Assembly: GCF_024349785.1 (NCBI RefSeq)
Contig: NZ_AP018817.1
Coordinates: 3,667,050-3,731,049, forward strand
DNA: 64,000 bases
Source of the DNA: Sphingomonas bisphenolicum
GTDB taxonomy: Bacteria; Pseudomonadota; Alphaproteobacteria; Sphingomonadales; Sphingomonadaceae
Direction: 5' to 3'
The notes under the pieces are model-generated. The model searched no databases and had not been told where the DNA came from. It saw only the letters and a program-made list of their open reading frames with translations. The position numbers and the translations under genes were made by a program. This document shows positions 9,592 through 19,700 of this stretch, in pieces (the stretch's first letter is position 1; each line of letters opens with the position of its first letter).

Positions 9592-10005
9592 GTGAACTCT
9601 TACCTCCGAACCAATGCACGCCAACTGCCGACGGTTGTGGGCGGGATTTCTGACGATGGCTTCCGCATTTCGACCGGAGAAGCAGGAATAGTTTGCTACG
9701 GGCCTTATATCTCGCTTGAGCCCGGCAGGTATGTCGCTGGATTCTACATTCGCCGGATGGGTCCAGCCCAGATGAATAACGTCATTATCGATGTCAATGA
9801 GGATGGACAGCCTCTGCTCGCGGAAAGGGCCATCGCACAACAGGATCTGTTCGACGATCTCGCTTCGTTCATCTACATGCCCTTCACCGTCACGGAGCAG
9901 ACCCGGCAGACCGAAGTGCGCGTTCATGTGGAGCAGGATGTTCTGGTCGAAATTCGCGACCTCGTCATCTTCAAGGCCGATCCGCGCGTTTGGAGCAATA
10001 TATGA
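9592..10005 (+). CDS. Stand-alone beta-rich module shared with the glycosyltransferase at 13.6 kb
   Basis: 137-residue protein of unknown function. It starts at GTG 9592, eight bases after GGGGAT. Its middle part (GIVCYGPYISLEPGRYVAG) closely parallels the C-terminal part of the glycosyltransferase at 13607-14701 (GTLCFGPYIALAPGTYLAR), and both continue with alternating beta-strand-like segments ending in a L-V/L-x-F strand. No signal peptide or catalytic motif is visible. It is probably a beta-sandwich glycan-binding or scaffolding module. Its stop overlaps the next gene's ATG (ATGA), so the two are coupled. Confidence 0.7.
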   Translation: MNSYLRTNARQLPTVVGGISDDGFRISTGEAGIVCYGPYISLEPGRYVAGFYIRRMGPAQMNNVIIDVNEDGQPLLAERAIAQQDLFDDLASFIYMPFTVTEQTRQTEVRVHVEQDVLVEIRDLVIFKADPRVWSNI

Positions 10006-10721
10006 GCGAGGGCGGCGGTCTCTTTTCATGGCTGAAGAACGCGTTCGCCGACCGCGTCGATGCACGCATTGATCAAGCTCTGCAGGGATTTGCGGAACAG
10101 GCCGATGCCCGCAACCACCGCGCGCTCGAGGAAGCTGTGCGCAGGCTGGAAGGCAAGCTGGCCGAACTGACGCATCTTTCACAGCGGATCGAGGCAAATA
10201 GTCAGGCGGCAGCCCGGGAAACCGAGACTGCCGGCCGGGAAACCGTCGCGCAGGCGCAGCGGGATATGACGCAAGCCATGGCTTACGGTTTTGAAGTCCA
10301 TTCGCAACTGGCCGCGATGAACGCCCGGAGTCACGCCGCGCATGACGCGGAGGCGAAGGCCCAAATGGCTGGCCTGGAAGCCAAAGCTTATGCCGACGCC
10401 GGCATCGCGGATATATCCAGCTCCATCGCCGCAACCGGAAAGTCGATAGGCCAAGCCTCGAAGCGGATCGGCGCGCTGGAACAGACGATGATCGAGATCC
10501 GATTGCGCCTGGATCGCATAGAGGTGAAGTCGCGAACCAGGACGCAGGCTCAGCCAACCCAGAAGGCCGCACCCAGCCTGCCGCGCACATCAACCGACGT
10601 CAAAACCGAAGTGGCGGATGCCGTGGCGAAAACCTTGCGTCAGATCGATGATGTTATCGGACAGCAGAAGCGGCGGCGCGCAGATCAGGATGCCTCCGTA
10701 AAGAAGCCAATGACTAAATAA
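10002..10721 (+). CDS. Coiled-coil protein of unknown function
   Basis: 239-residue protein with start ATG 10002 overlapping the previous stop. The N-terminus carries GGGLFSWLKNAF, a short amphipathic segment. Residues about 25-190 are alanine/glutamate/arginine-rich heptads predicted to form coiled coil. The last 50 residues are basic and proline-containing, then helical again. No membrane segment or enzyme motif is present. It is coupled to the stand-alone beta-module gene and sits in a polysaccharide locus with two other coiled-coil proteins, which suggests a scaffold; this is inference. Confidence 0.7.
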   Translation: MSEGGGLFSWLKNAFADRVDARIDQALQGFAEQADARNHRALEEAVRRLEGKLAELTHLSQRIEANSQAAARETETAGRETVAQAQRDMTQAMAYGFEVHSQLAAMNARSHAAHDAEAKAQMAGLEAKAYADAGIADISSSIAATGKSIGQASKRIGALEQTMIEIRLRLDRIEVKSRTRTQAQPTQKAAPSLPRTSTDVKTEVADAVAKTLRQIDDVIGQQKRRRADQDASVKKPMTK

Positions 10722-10864
10722 CCTCCCGTCGAAAGACGCGCCTTTCTCCCAATGGCCTCATCATCAGCCAAAGATGCCTGGCCATGTCCACCATCGCGCC
10801 CATCCCGCGCGCCATAAACTATCCCACCGGGTCGCGCCATGTCCGCCCCACTCGCGGGCCAACC

Positions 10865-12019
10865 TCACATGTCCATCGCCTTGTCGATAGCCACGCCCTG
10901 TCCGTGCGCCCATAAGCTGCGCTGGCTCCACGGCATGGCAGCATCGCTCCAAAAAGGCGCTTCGCTGGGCAAACCAAGAGGCAGGAAGGCTGTTGAGCAT
11001 AGATACAGGCTTCCGGTCGAGATATAGCCTTCCGCCATGTTGGGTTGCGATCCATTAAGGCCCAACCGCAGCCAGCCTTCTTGATCAAAGTTTTCCGGCG
11101 CATCGAGGGTCCGTCGAATAACCGCTTCAAGCGCACAACGAACCTGCGCCGGCGGCAATGCAGCCGGCAACTCGCCGTGCAGCGCCAGTTGCGCCAGCGG
11201 CTGGAAGGCAGCGCAACGATAGGCAAGCGATCGCCCAATGGGCGGGAAGGACCCATCAGGCCCTATCAGTCGTTCCAAAACCACGGCATATCGCGCCATG
11301 CGGCTGGAATGCGCGACGCGCATCGACTGCCAATGCGGATTGACAGCACCGACGGCTGAAAGAATATCGCTCAGCATGGGCTGAATGACATATCCATTAT
11401 AATAATCCCACCGCAGATGGGGGCCATCCTTGTAGATTCCATCTCCGGCATACCAAAGCTCATGTTGACGCAGCGCATAGTCGATGCGAACCGGATCCCA
11501 GGGTTCGCCGATTTTCGCCAGCATGGCCTCGATTGTCGCGGAAAACAAAAGCCAGTTATTGTAATAGGGTTCAATCTTTCTCGCCTGATGCAATGCGTCC
11601 ACCAGATTGCGCTGGATATCCGGCGACAGGCTTGTCCACAGCGCATGGGGCGCCCGCAACACGGCCTGAGCGAGAAATGCAGCGTCCACCAATGGCTGCA
11701 ATCCGTCTGAAAAGTTCAGTTTATGCGGGCCATCGGGGTCGACGCTGGCTCCAATCAGGTTGTGGACATCCGAGATATCTATCGCCCCGACGGCCCCGTC
11801 CAGCATCTCTCGTTCGAGCAGGGCGGACAGTCCGCACAGAAGCCGCCCCACCGCCTCCAGGGCACTAAATTGCCTTCTATCTTTTTTGCCTGGCGCAACC
11901 TCAACTGGCATTTGAGCAGCCAGTCCGCCCCTTTTGGCGGCGACCAAAACCGGCGCCGAGATTTTTACAATCAAAGCTTTCATTCGATGGTGGCTTTCGC
12001 CCCGAGCTTCTTCGATCAC
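10865..12019 (-). CDS. DUF2264 domain-containing protein
   Basis: 384-residue protein that I recognise as DUF2264-like, a family related in fold to alpha/alpha-toroid glycoside-acting enzymes. The pattern seen is KISAPVLVAA near the start, WLLFSATIEAML, the acidic aromatic run YAGDGIYKDGPHLRWDYYN, and RSLAYRCAAFQPLAQLAL. The GTG at 12019 is preferred because GGAGG lies seven bases upstream and the codon overlaps the stop of the upstream frame (GTGA). An enzymatic role on polysaccharide is plausible but not shown by the sequence. Confidence 0.75.
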   Translation of the reverse strand: MIEEARGESHHRMKALIVKISAPVLVAAKRGGLAAQMPVEVAPGKKDRRQFSALEAVGRLLCGLSALLEREMLDGAVGAIDISDVHNLIGASVDPDGPHKLNFSDGLQPLVDAAFLAQAVLRAPHALWTSLSPDIQRNLVDALHQARKIEPYYNNWLLFSATIEAMLAKIGEPWDPVRIDYALRQHELWYAGDGIYKDGPHLRWDYYNGYVIQPMLSDILSAVGAVNPHWQSMRVAHSSRMARYAVVLERLIGPDGSFPPIGRSLAYRCAAFQPLAQLALHGELPAALPPAQVRCALEAVIRRTLDAPENFDQEGWLRLGLNGSQPNMAEGYISTGSLYLCSTAFLPLGLPSEAPFWSDAAMPWSQRSLWAHGQGVAIDKAMDM

Positions 12020-12471
12020 GTCATGCCCTCCATTCGATGAGGAAAGTCGGACGAGTTTGGCCGGCACCCGTTCAAGCAGACACCGAAAGGAGGGCGCGCG
12101 CCCTTCGACGCAAGCCGCTCCTGTCGATCTTGAATTGAACCAAGCGAATAGCCAGCGCCCGAACCCGACATTCTGTCAGGTCGCTTCAGCTTGGCGGCTT
12201 CCTCACGCCAGTCTTCCGTAAGACCGTATCTATTACAGCACAACGCCACAAAAACGCGATCTTCCGGAGAAGAGAATATTATCCCCAACCTACTCGCGAG
12301 AAACCCTTCCCGCCTTCGGCAGTCTCTCGTGATCCGCAAGCGCCGAGCCTGCGCCATACTGGCGATGGCCGGACGTCGATGCGGGTCATGCGCGTCGGCG
12401 ACCTGATGATGACAGCCTGCGATCGCGCCATCGGAGGCCGACGCCGCGGCCGGGCCCGTCTCTGCAGCCAT
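12016..12471 (-). CDS. Hypothetical 151-residue ORF coupled at both ends
   Basis: No family is recognised. Its ATG (12471) overlaps the stop of the hydrolase gene as TGATG, and its TGA overlaps the GTG of the DUF2264 gene as GTGA. It stays open for 151 codons through a stretch of only moderate GC. Against it, the first 60 residues have the arginine/histidine/alanine-rich look of an out-of-frame translation. It may be a real small gene, or simply a leader between two coupled genes. Confidence 0.4.
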   Translation of the reverse strand: MAAETGPAAASASDGAIAGCHHQVADAHDPHRRPAIASMAQARRLRITRDCRRREGFLASRLGIIFSSPEDRVFVALCCNRYGLTEDWREEAAKLKRPDRMSGSGAGYSLGSIQDRQERLASKGARPPFGVCLNGCRPNSSDFPHRMEGMT

Positions 12472-13175
12472 CAGGCGTAGATATTGATGAGGTTCCGGAC
12501 GAGCAGATATAATCGGCTATCCTGGTGCAGACGCACGGTCACTGCATGGGCATGGTAGGGATGGTCAATGATCGTCACATAGGGACTAGCCGCCAGTCGC
12601 TTTATGTGGCGCCAGTCGTCCCAAAAGAACTCGTCCTCATGCTCCGCCTCAGATCGTGACACATTTATGACAATATGGGGACGTGGCGTATCCAAATGAA
12701 GTTTTGCCACATCGACTATTGGGACATGGGGAATCATCGTACACTGTCCGCTGAACATATTGCTCGTTTGCGGCGCGAACGGAATACATAAATCAGCATC
12801 ACAATGCCATGAGTACAGCAAAGCCGCATATCCCCCACTACTCTGTCCGCAAAATATCTTCTTTTTATAATCGGCGAGAATAGTATCGAGAAATTCCACG
12901 CCCTCCTCGATCGACGAATGCTCTGGCAGGACGCCTGTAGAATACCAGTCATTCCCGCAGTCTCTCAACAAAACAATATCTTTATCCTGAGAATTGGCGA
13001 AATTCTCGCTCATAAATGGTTCATTTATCCCACCAAACCACACAATAACGGTATCATTACCTGATAAGTATGTGACATAATCCACTATATCGTTTGAGAT
13101 ATATTCTTTTTTTTCTTTTTGTGGCATATACTCTCCGAAATCCCAAGACGCGCATGGCCTCTTTGAATGCAGCAT
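12471..13175 (-). CDS. Alpha/beta-hydrolase-like protein
   Basis: 234-residue predicted serine hydrolase or esterase. The nucleophile elbow is CGQSSGGYAALLY near residue 110 (G-x-S-x-G). A late H-P-Y-H-A-H run supplies a candidate catalytic His, and an acidic DDEFFWDDW-like region lies before it. The start ATG 13175 has a good AGGAAG ribosome site. Base composition is visibly more AT-rich than most neighbours, including AAA/ATA codons that are rare around it, which suggests acquisition from elsewhere. It could be an acyl esterase acting on the polysaccharide; this is inference from context. Confidence 0.7.
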   Translation of the reverse strand: MLHSKRPCASWDFGEYMPQKEKKEYISNDIVDYVTYLSGNDTVIVWFGGINEPFMSENFANSQDKDIVLLRDCGNDWYSTGVLPEHSSIEEGVEFLDTILADYKKKIFCGQSSGGYAALLYSWHCDADLCIPFAPQTSNMFSGQCTMIPHVPIVDVAKLHLDTPRPHIVINVSRSEAEHEDEFFWDDWRHIKRLAASPYVTIIDHPYHAHAVTVRLHQDSRLYLLVRNLINIYA

Positions 13176-13606
13176 TCTTCCTTTATGTACATTGCCGATC
13201 GGATGGGCAAGCGCCGATCAAACCTTTACGCCACAGGTGACTGCACGGCCGCAGCCGCCCTCTTCGCCTCAAGTGCCTGTCAACATGAGGATGATCGACC
13301 TTATACGGTGATGGCTTCGGACGGGAATGTCGGCCGCAACACACCCCCGCGTGCGCCCAGGCATCCCGCCCGGGCCTAGACGCCAGTCGATCGCCTGACT
13401 TCAGGCCCGGCACTCTTTGCGTCAAGTTCGATCCGTCAGGATGGCAGGCCTTGGCGCAAGAAATGCCAGCGCCATCGCGCGATGCTCTGGCAATCTTACC
13501 ACTCGCCTAGACCTTCCGCGTCACGCGATCATGGTCGCATCCTGCAATGGATCAGATTCTCGCTCGCCCGAGAATCTCTGATGCACGCCTGCTTCGCGAA
13601 AAATGC
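13176..13606. other. Intergenic region without a supported gene
   Basis: About 430 bases between two minus-strand genes. No reading frame here has a ribosome site and protein-like composition. It probably holds the promoter of the hydrolase gene, since the GC content drops toward 13180. Confidence 0.5.
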
Positions 13607-14701
13607 CTACTCCCGCACGGGCAGGAACTGCAGCGCATGAAGATCCAAACCGGCGGGGTCGAGCATGTTCAATCGGAATTCCAGCGCGTCCGCCCGCTCA
13701 CTGAGTTGAAAAGGCAAAGACATCAATATGCCGTAACCTTCCTGCTCCAGTCTATTTTCTCCTTCGGCGAGGACATTCCGCCCGTGGTCGCAAACGACAT
13801 CGCCCTGAATATGCAAACGCCCGCCTCGCGGCAGCGACCTGACCCGACCGAATGCACGCGCCAAATATGTCCCCGGCGCCAAAGCAATATAGGGACCAAA
13901 ACACAAAGTGCCGACCTGCCCATCGACAGAGAGGCCGCAGTCTGTTTTCCTGGCTATTTGCGATCGAATGACTTCATGCTTTGCGGGAATATAGATTCCG
14001 GGCGCTGACAGTGCCGGATACCCGACACCCGACAGCACCTTTTCCACTTCATCCTCGATATATGCGCATCGGGATTCAAAATCTCCGATATGCGATCGCA
14101 GGATTTGCTTTATGAATGGGCCATTGTTGACATGACTTTGATCCGGAAGCTGGAACATGAAATGAGGTTCCAGGTGACGCTCCTCGACATAATCCTTGAG
14201 AATCAGATGAAGCATCAACTGATCTTCCGGGATATCCTCACCCCATATCAAAGATCGGCTGAACTCCCCTTTTCCGATACGTTCAAGAGATAGAAAATAG
14301 TCCGTAACCAGTTGACGGGCTATTGGATGAGCGAAATTCAACGCAAACCCGCCGGAATTTATCGTATAGCTCACATCTGGAGAGTGATACCCCGCAAAAA
14401 TCCCGGCAAAATGCGCTTTGTCCGCAAGGAAATTACGCAGATCAAAGCCAAGATCGGCTATATAGGCATCGGCATCAAGGTAGAAAACCCATCCATCATA
14501 GCCTCTGGAAAGAATTTCCTTGAGTTGCGCGATCCTGTTATAGGCCGCATGCCACGGCATACCACCAAATTTAATGCCCGTGTAACTTTCATATTCGAAA
14601 TTGTTACTGCGGCAATACGCTATTACAGTCTTCGAGGTCGCATCCATCATTCTCTTGTAAAAGAGATGATCTGAAGTCTGCACGAATTTTACTTTTGTCA
14701 T
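13607..14701 (-). CDS. Glycosyltransferase-like protein with C-terminal beta-module
   Basis: 364 residues from ATG 14701. The N-terminal domain has FYLDADAYI (a D-x-D metal site), an NSGGFALNF stretch and a GEDIPEDQLMLHLIL stretch, the layout of GT34 / galactosyl-transferase (GMA12/MNN10)-like or related GT-A enzymes. Residues about 255-364 form a second domain closely similar to the separate 137-residue protein at 9592-10005. The N-terminal domain is AT-richer than surrounding genes. Sugar specificity is unknown. Confidence 0.75.
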   Translation of the reverse strand: MTKVKFVQTSDHLFYKRMMDATSKTVIAYCRSNNFEYESYTGIKFGGMPWHAAYNRIAQLKEILSRGYDGWVFYLDADAYIADLGFDLRNFLADKAHFAGIFAGYHSPDVSYTINSGGFALNFAHPIARQLVTDYFLSLERIGKGEFSRSLIWGEDIPEDQLMLHLILKDYVEERHLEPHFMFQLPDQSHVNNGPFIKQILRSHIGDFESRCAYIEDEVEKVLSGVGYPALSAPGIYIPAKHEVIRSQIARKTDCGLSVDGQVGTLCFGPYIALAPGTYLARAFGRVRSLPRGGRLHIQGDVVCDHGRNVLAEGENRLEQEGYGILMSLPFQLSERADALEFRLNMLDPAGLDLHALQFLPVRE

Positions 14702-14782
14702 ATCGGCCCCACTAACATGCCTGCACGCGCATGGCAAAATGGCTCCCGCCGCGACTTTGGCGATGCCTGGAGCTGCAATCGA

Positions 14783-15583
14783 TCAACAATGAGCGATGAG
14801 AATATCCGAAGCGATGTCGGCGGAGATGGATGCCCCGCCCTCTACCAGCCAACAATCCCCCTCCTCCCATGGGAACTCGCCGAAATGGCCTTTCCCGCGC
14901 AACGCCATCACCCAATATTGCGGGCCTGCAAGGTCGAGCGTGTCGCGCGCTGCCATATGGCGCAAAAGAACCTTGAACGGCCCTTCATCGAGCAAGGCAG
15001 CCGTCTCGCCGATCGGATGGCGCACGGGTTCGCGCAAATAAGGGGCCGCCTTGCTGACGGCCACCCCATCGTCCAGATGCAATTCCCGTGGACGTCCATA
15101 ATCGTAGAGGCGATAGGTGATATCGACGTTTTGCTGCACCTCGACCAGCGAAATTCCGGCCCCGATGGCGTGTACGGTCCCGGCAGGAATGAAGTAGAAG
15201 TCGCCCGGCGCCACCGGCTTCCAATCCATCATCTGCTCCAGCTCGCCGTTCAGCGCGCTGTGGCGCAGCGCCTCGGCATCCATCGGGACGATCGTGCCGA
15301 TACCCAAGGTCGCGCCTGGCTCGACGTCCAATATGTACCAGCATTCTTCCTTGCCGCCCGCGACGCCATGGCTACGCCCATATGCGTCGTCCGGATGAAC
15401 CTGGATAGACAATTTCTCGCGCGTATATATGGTTTTGATGAGCAACGGCAAAGGCGCTGCGGCTGCCCCCTCGTACCAAATCTCACCGATGTGCCTGCCG
15501 TCGAGCGAAGCTGGCAAATTCGCGATATCCGACCTTCCCCAGATCTTTTCGACATAATGCGCCTTCAACTTCGTAGCGGTCAT
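14783..15583 (-). CDS. manA: Mannose-6-phosphate isomerase, class I
   Basis: Interconverts mannose-6-phosphate and fructose-6-phosphate, feeding GDP-mannose and related sugars. The 266-residue length fits the short type I isomerases. Zinc-site motifs are visible: SIQVHPDD (Q-x-H), EECWYIL (Glu) and PAGTVHAIG (His). The ATG at 15583 is chosen because homologues begin close to the KAHYVEKIWG segment; the open frame runs further upstream with unlike sequence. Its place in the locus suggests mannose or a mannose-derived sugar in the polymer. Confidence 0.88.
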   Translation of the reverse strand: MTATKLKAHYVEKIWGRSDIANLPASLDGRHIGEIWYEGAAAAPLPLLIKTIYTREKLSIQVHPDDAYGRSHGVAGGKEECWYILDVEPGATLGIGTIVPMDAEALRHSALNGELEQMMDWKPVAPGDFYFIPAGTVHAIGAGISLVEVQQNVDITYRLYDYGRPRELHLDDGVAVSKAAPYLREPVRHPIGETAALLDEGPFKVLLRHMAARDTLDLAGPQYWVMALRGKGHFGEFPWEEGDCWLVEGGASISADIASDILIAHC

Positions 15584-15801
15584 GCGAATAGGGATCCAAC
15601 AAATATCTATGGCCCGCGAGCTATAGGCAGGCTTTGACGCCCGGACAATATGCATTCGATCTACTGCTGCGCGATCACGTCGATATGAAGGCGATAGGAA
15701 AGATTTTCTGCCGCGTACAAGTGTCGGCCTTTCCTCTCCGGTTGCGCCGCGCCGATCTCCATGACATCAGGTTAGCGCGTGAATGAGGCAGGGAGGCAGA
15801 G

Positions 15802-16494
15802 TTGAAGCAGAACGATCGCGGTGACGCGATTCCCAAAGCGATGAAGCGAGACATCCCCGGTACGCCGGAAAGGGTGGGCCGCAAACGCCCCGAAGCGGAT
15901 GCAGCGACCTCACGGTCGAAAGCACCGCCAACGACATCATCGGAACAATCGCCACGGCCACAGGCCGACGCGGCGCAGGACGAGCAGGTGGCGCCATCCG
16001 CCGGTGCGCGATGGTGGATGGAGCGCGCGAAAGCCATGGAAGGCAAGATAGCGGAGCTTGAAACCAAATTATCCGCAGCCGACGAACAGGTCATGCGATT
16101 GTCCGCCAGCGCGGCCGCTGCGGAAAGCAACTTGTTGTCGCGCGCCGAATCCGATCGCATGGCCGCGCGTACCGCCGAAGCGCGCGCCCAGTCCGAGATC
16201 ATCAAAGTGATGACGCGGTTGCAAGACGCCAATCAGGAAGCGAAGCGCTATGCGCACGAAGCCGAATGGCTGCGTACCGTCTATGTCCTCATGCACGACC
16301 GGCCGCGCTGGTGGTTTTTGATGTCGGACGCCTGGCGCTCGATAAAAATTCGACGGCGCCTCCGCCGTCGTGGCCTGTTCGATGCCGAAGCTTATCTCAC
16401 TTTATATCCCGATGTCGCCGGCGCCGGCATCGACCCGCTGATCCACTATATATCGCACGGCTTGGCGGAAGGACGCAGTAACGGGATAGATTGA
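15802..16494 (+). CDS. Coiled-coil protein with C-terminal glycosyltransferase-associated motif
   Basis: 230 residues. The start is TTG 15802, five bases after GGGAGG; an ATG at 15841 is a weaker alternative. After a low-complexity charged N-terminus comes a coiled coil (about residues 75-160), then WWFLMSDAWRS and the motif FDAEAYLTLYPDVAGAG followed by DPLIHYISHGLAEGR. That motif normally occurs attached to glycosyltransferases in sphingomonads and rhizobia; here it has no transferase domain. It may tether or organise glycosyltransferases. Function is inferred only. Confidence 0.7.
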   Translation: MKQNDRGDAIPKAMKRDIPGTPERVGRKRPEADAATSRSKAPPTTSSEQSPRPQADAAQDEQVAPSAGARWWMERAKAMEGKIAELETKLSAADEQVMRLSASAAAAESNLLSRAESDRMAARTAEARAQSEIIKVMTRLQDANQEAKRYAHEAEWLRTVYVLMHDRPRWWFLMSDAWRSIKIRRRLRRRGLFDAEAYLTLYPDVAGAGIDPLIHYISHGLAEGRSNGID

Positions 16495-16500
16495 AACCTG

Positions 16501-16532
16501 ACTGCCGCCACTGTTGGCCTGGCGGCGGCAGT
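16501..16532 (+). terminator. Hairpin after the coiled-coil gene
   Basis: A 9-bp perfect stem (16501-16509 with 16524-16532) begins six bases after the stop codon at 16494. There is no clear T-run, so termination strength is uncertain. Confidence 0.5.
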
Positions 16533-16764
16533 CATGTCACGGGATAACGGGAATGGGTGCGAGCCCCGACAAGCCTGTCCTGTGGCCCTGAATAGCTGCG
16601 CCCCCTTTTTGGCGCCCGCCTGATCGTGGGGCGCTGCATGAAAGGCGGAACGGCAAGAAACAGCAAGTGAGTCACACGCCAATCGACGGGAATGAGGTGC
16701 GGCAATGCAGGCGATGCATCCGCCTCGTTCGAATGCTGAGTTAACATTGCGGAAGCAGCAGAAA

Positions 16765-19700
16765 ATGCATATTTGGATAGACGGTCAGTGCCTTCAAACG
16801 GCCAGCAATGTTCGCGGCATCGGACGCTATGTCAGTGAACTGCTGCGTGCGCTGCACCTGCGGACCGACGTTCAGCTTACTGTGTCGTTCAATGCGAATT
16901 TGAAGCATCAGGCTGTCGCGGCCCGAACCTATCTGGCCGACACGCTGCCGAACGTTCGCATAGAAACATGGTATGGGACGGCCTCGGCGGGCGAGATTGC
17001 GCATGGCTACACGCCACAGCGCATCGCCGATGACCGCATCTTGGCGGCGCATATCAATGCCATTGCGCCGGATGTGGCGCTATGCCCCAGTTCCTTCGAG
17101 GGTTTTGAGGACAACAGTTCCCCCCTCGTCACCCTTGACGATGTCGAATGTCCCACCGCCTGTATATTTCATGATGCGATCCCGCACCGCTTCCCGGAAC
17201 GCTATTTCCATCACCCCAATATCGCACCGGCCTATTATCGCCGATTTTATTCTCTGCCGAAATATGACTTCGTCTTGTGCAATTCCGATTTTACGCAGGA
17301 CGAATATCGGGAACTGTTCGACAAGGATAATTGCGTTACGATCGGCGCCGGTCTGCCCGCAGATTTCGAGGAACTGCTCGCGGCCGACCTGACGAACGTC
17401 AAGCTGCCAAAGGCGCTGACGGCCTATATTCTCTATGTCGGCGGTTTGGACTGGCGCAAGAATGTCGGCATGCTCGTCAAAGCGCTGGCCCGTATCCCGG
17501 ATGTTCAAAGCGGCATGATGCAATTCGTGCTCGCGGGCGATCACAGCGAACCGGAACTTGCGCCACTCCGCAACCTGTGGGCGGCCAATGGCCTGCCTGA
17601 TGACGGCCTGGTCGTCACCGGATGGGTATCCGATGCCCAACTCGTCAAACTGTATCGAAACGCCAGCATAGCCGTTCAGCCCTCGCTGATGGAAGGCTTC
17701 GGCTTGGCCGCGCTGGAAGCCATGGCCTCCGGCTGCCCCTTCATTGCTGCGCGCGGCGGTGCGGTCGGCGAAGTGGTTGCCAGGGAAGATCTGCTGTTCG
17801 ATGGCCAGACGCCGGACGAACTCGCCAAGCTGCTGAGCCACATCCTGAAGGATACGTCCTTTCGGCAGGATGCCGTCGCCTTCGGCAAGCAACGCACGAA
17901 GGAGTTCAGCTGGGAAAAATCCGCGGAGATCACGGTATCGGCGTTGCGCGCCATGCTGGAAGAAAAGCTGGTATCAGCGCCTTCCCGCGCGCCGGCGATA
18001 GAGGCTCGCCCCGCGAACGCGGCGCCACCTCGACTGATCATGGACGTGACCTCGACGGCGCAAAGCACTTTGCTTTCCGGTATTCAGCGGGTCATCCATC
18101 GTCTCACGACGGCGTTGGTCAACAGCGATACGCCTTCAGTATCGGAGACTGTTCTCAGCTATGCCGATGATTCATCGGGATGGTATCGCATGAAGAACCT
18201 CAGCAATGCAGCGATCACAAGAAACCCGCTCGATAGCCTGCCATACTCGGCCGACGACAGCTATTTCCTGATCGACAGTTCCTGGGGATATCCGGAAATT
18301 CAGGGGCCGCGCCTGCTGAATGCCATGGCGATGGGCCAAACCGTGGTCCACGGCATTCACGATATCGGGCCGCTGACCAAACCGGGCATGACGATCGAAA
18401 GTATGCCGGCTGTCTTCAGACGATGGTTCGAATTCATATTGGGCCACTCCACCGGAATTATCTGCGTTTCGCGGGCCGTCGCGGACGAGGTTTACGCCTT
18501 GCTGGAAGCGATCGAGCTGCCGCGACCGATGAACGTGGGATATATCCGTCTGGGCGCCGATTTCAGTGCCGCGCCCGCGGATCCGGAATGGCTGGACTTT
18601 CTGGGCGACCGACCGACTTTCATGATGGTCGGGACGATCGAACCGCGCAAGGGGCACAGTATCGTCCTCGACGCATTTGAACGACTGTGGTCCCGCGGCG
18701 TCGATGTCAACCTGATGCTGATCGGCAAGCCGGGCTGGAACACCCGGATTCTGTACGAGCGCATCAAGGTCCATCCGGAGGCGGAACGCCGCCTTTTCCT
18801 GCGAGAAGAGGTCCGCGACGGGCAGTTGCGCGCTGCCTATAGCGCTGTCAACGCCTTGATCATGGCATCCTATCTGGAAGGATTTGGCTTGCCCGTGGTC
18901 GAAGCAGGGCATTTCGGTTGCCCGGTGATCCTCAGCGACATCCCGGTCTTTCGAGAGGTGGGGCAAGGGGCGCCGGTCGCCCAATATTTCGAGATGGGCA
19001 ATGCAGGCGCCCTGGCGCAGGTCGTCGAGGAGATGGCAGGACAGGACCGCCTGGCCTATCCCCAGGACGGAACAGCTTGGCCCACTTGGGAAGGAACCGC
19101 GCAGGAGGTGCGGGACATCATATTGGGCGACAACTGGTATCGCCGTTATCGCCCACGCAATCTCTCGCCCAATGCGGTGCCGGCGCTGATCGGCAACATC
19201 CGCATGCGTCAGCCGCTGGATCTGCCTGACCGCAAGCACAGCTTCCGGTATGTAGAAGGACCGATGGTGTCCGACGATGGCCGCCGGCTGCAGTTCATCA
19301 TTGCCTTGCGTAACGAGAGTTCGAAATTGTGGTCGAGCAATGGCCTGCCGGGCAAGGGCATGGAGATCAATATCGGCTCCCACATCGTTGCCGAAGATGG
19401 AGCGATGCTGGACTATGAAAATCCGCGCACGCCCATACCATTCGTGCTGCCGCCGGGCGATGAACTCTATCTCCCCATTTACGTCAATGCGGACTGGCTC
19501 GCGCGGGGGGCACGCTACGTCGATGTGGAGGTCGTGCAGGAAGCGGTGGATTGGTTCGGCACCACATTCCGCCTCGATCTGACGCAGCCGCCCGTCAGCC
19601 CCGGCAAAGACCGGGACGGTTCGATTGCGGACTTAAGGCCGATGCTGTTGCGCGAACCTTTTTCGGTTCCCGGCCAATCGGGCAAATTTCTCCTGCTAGG

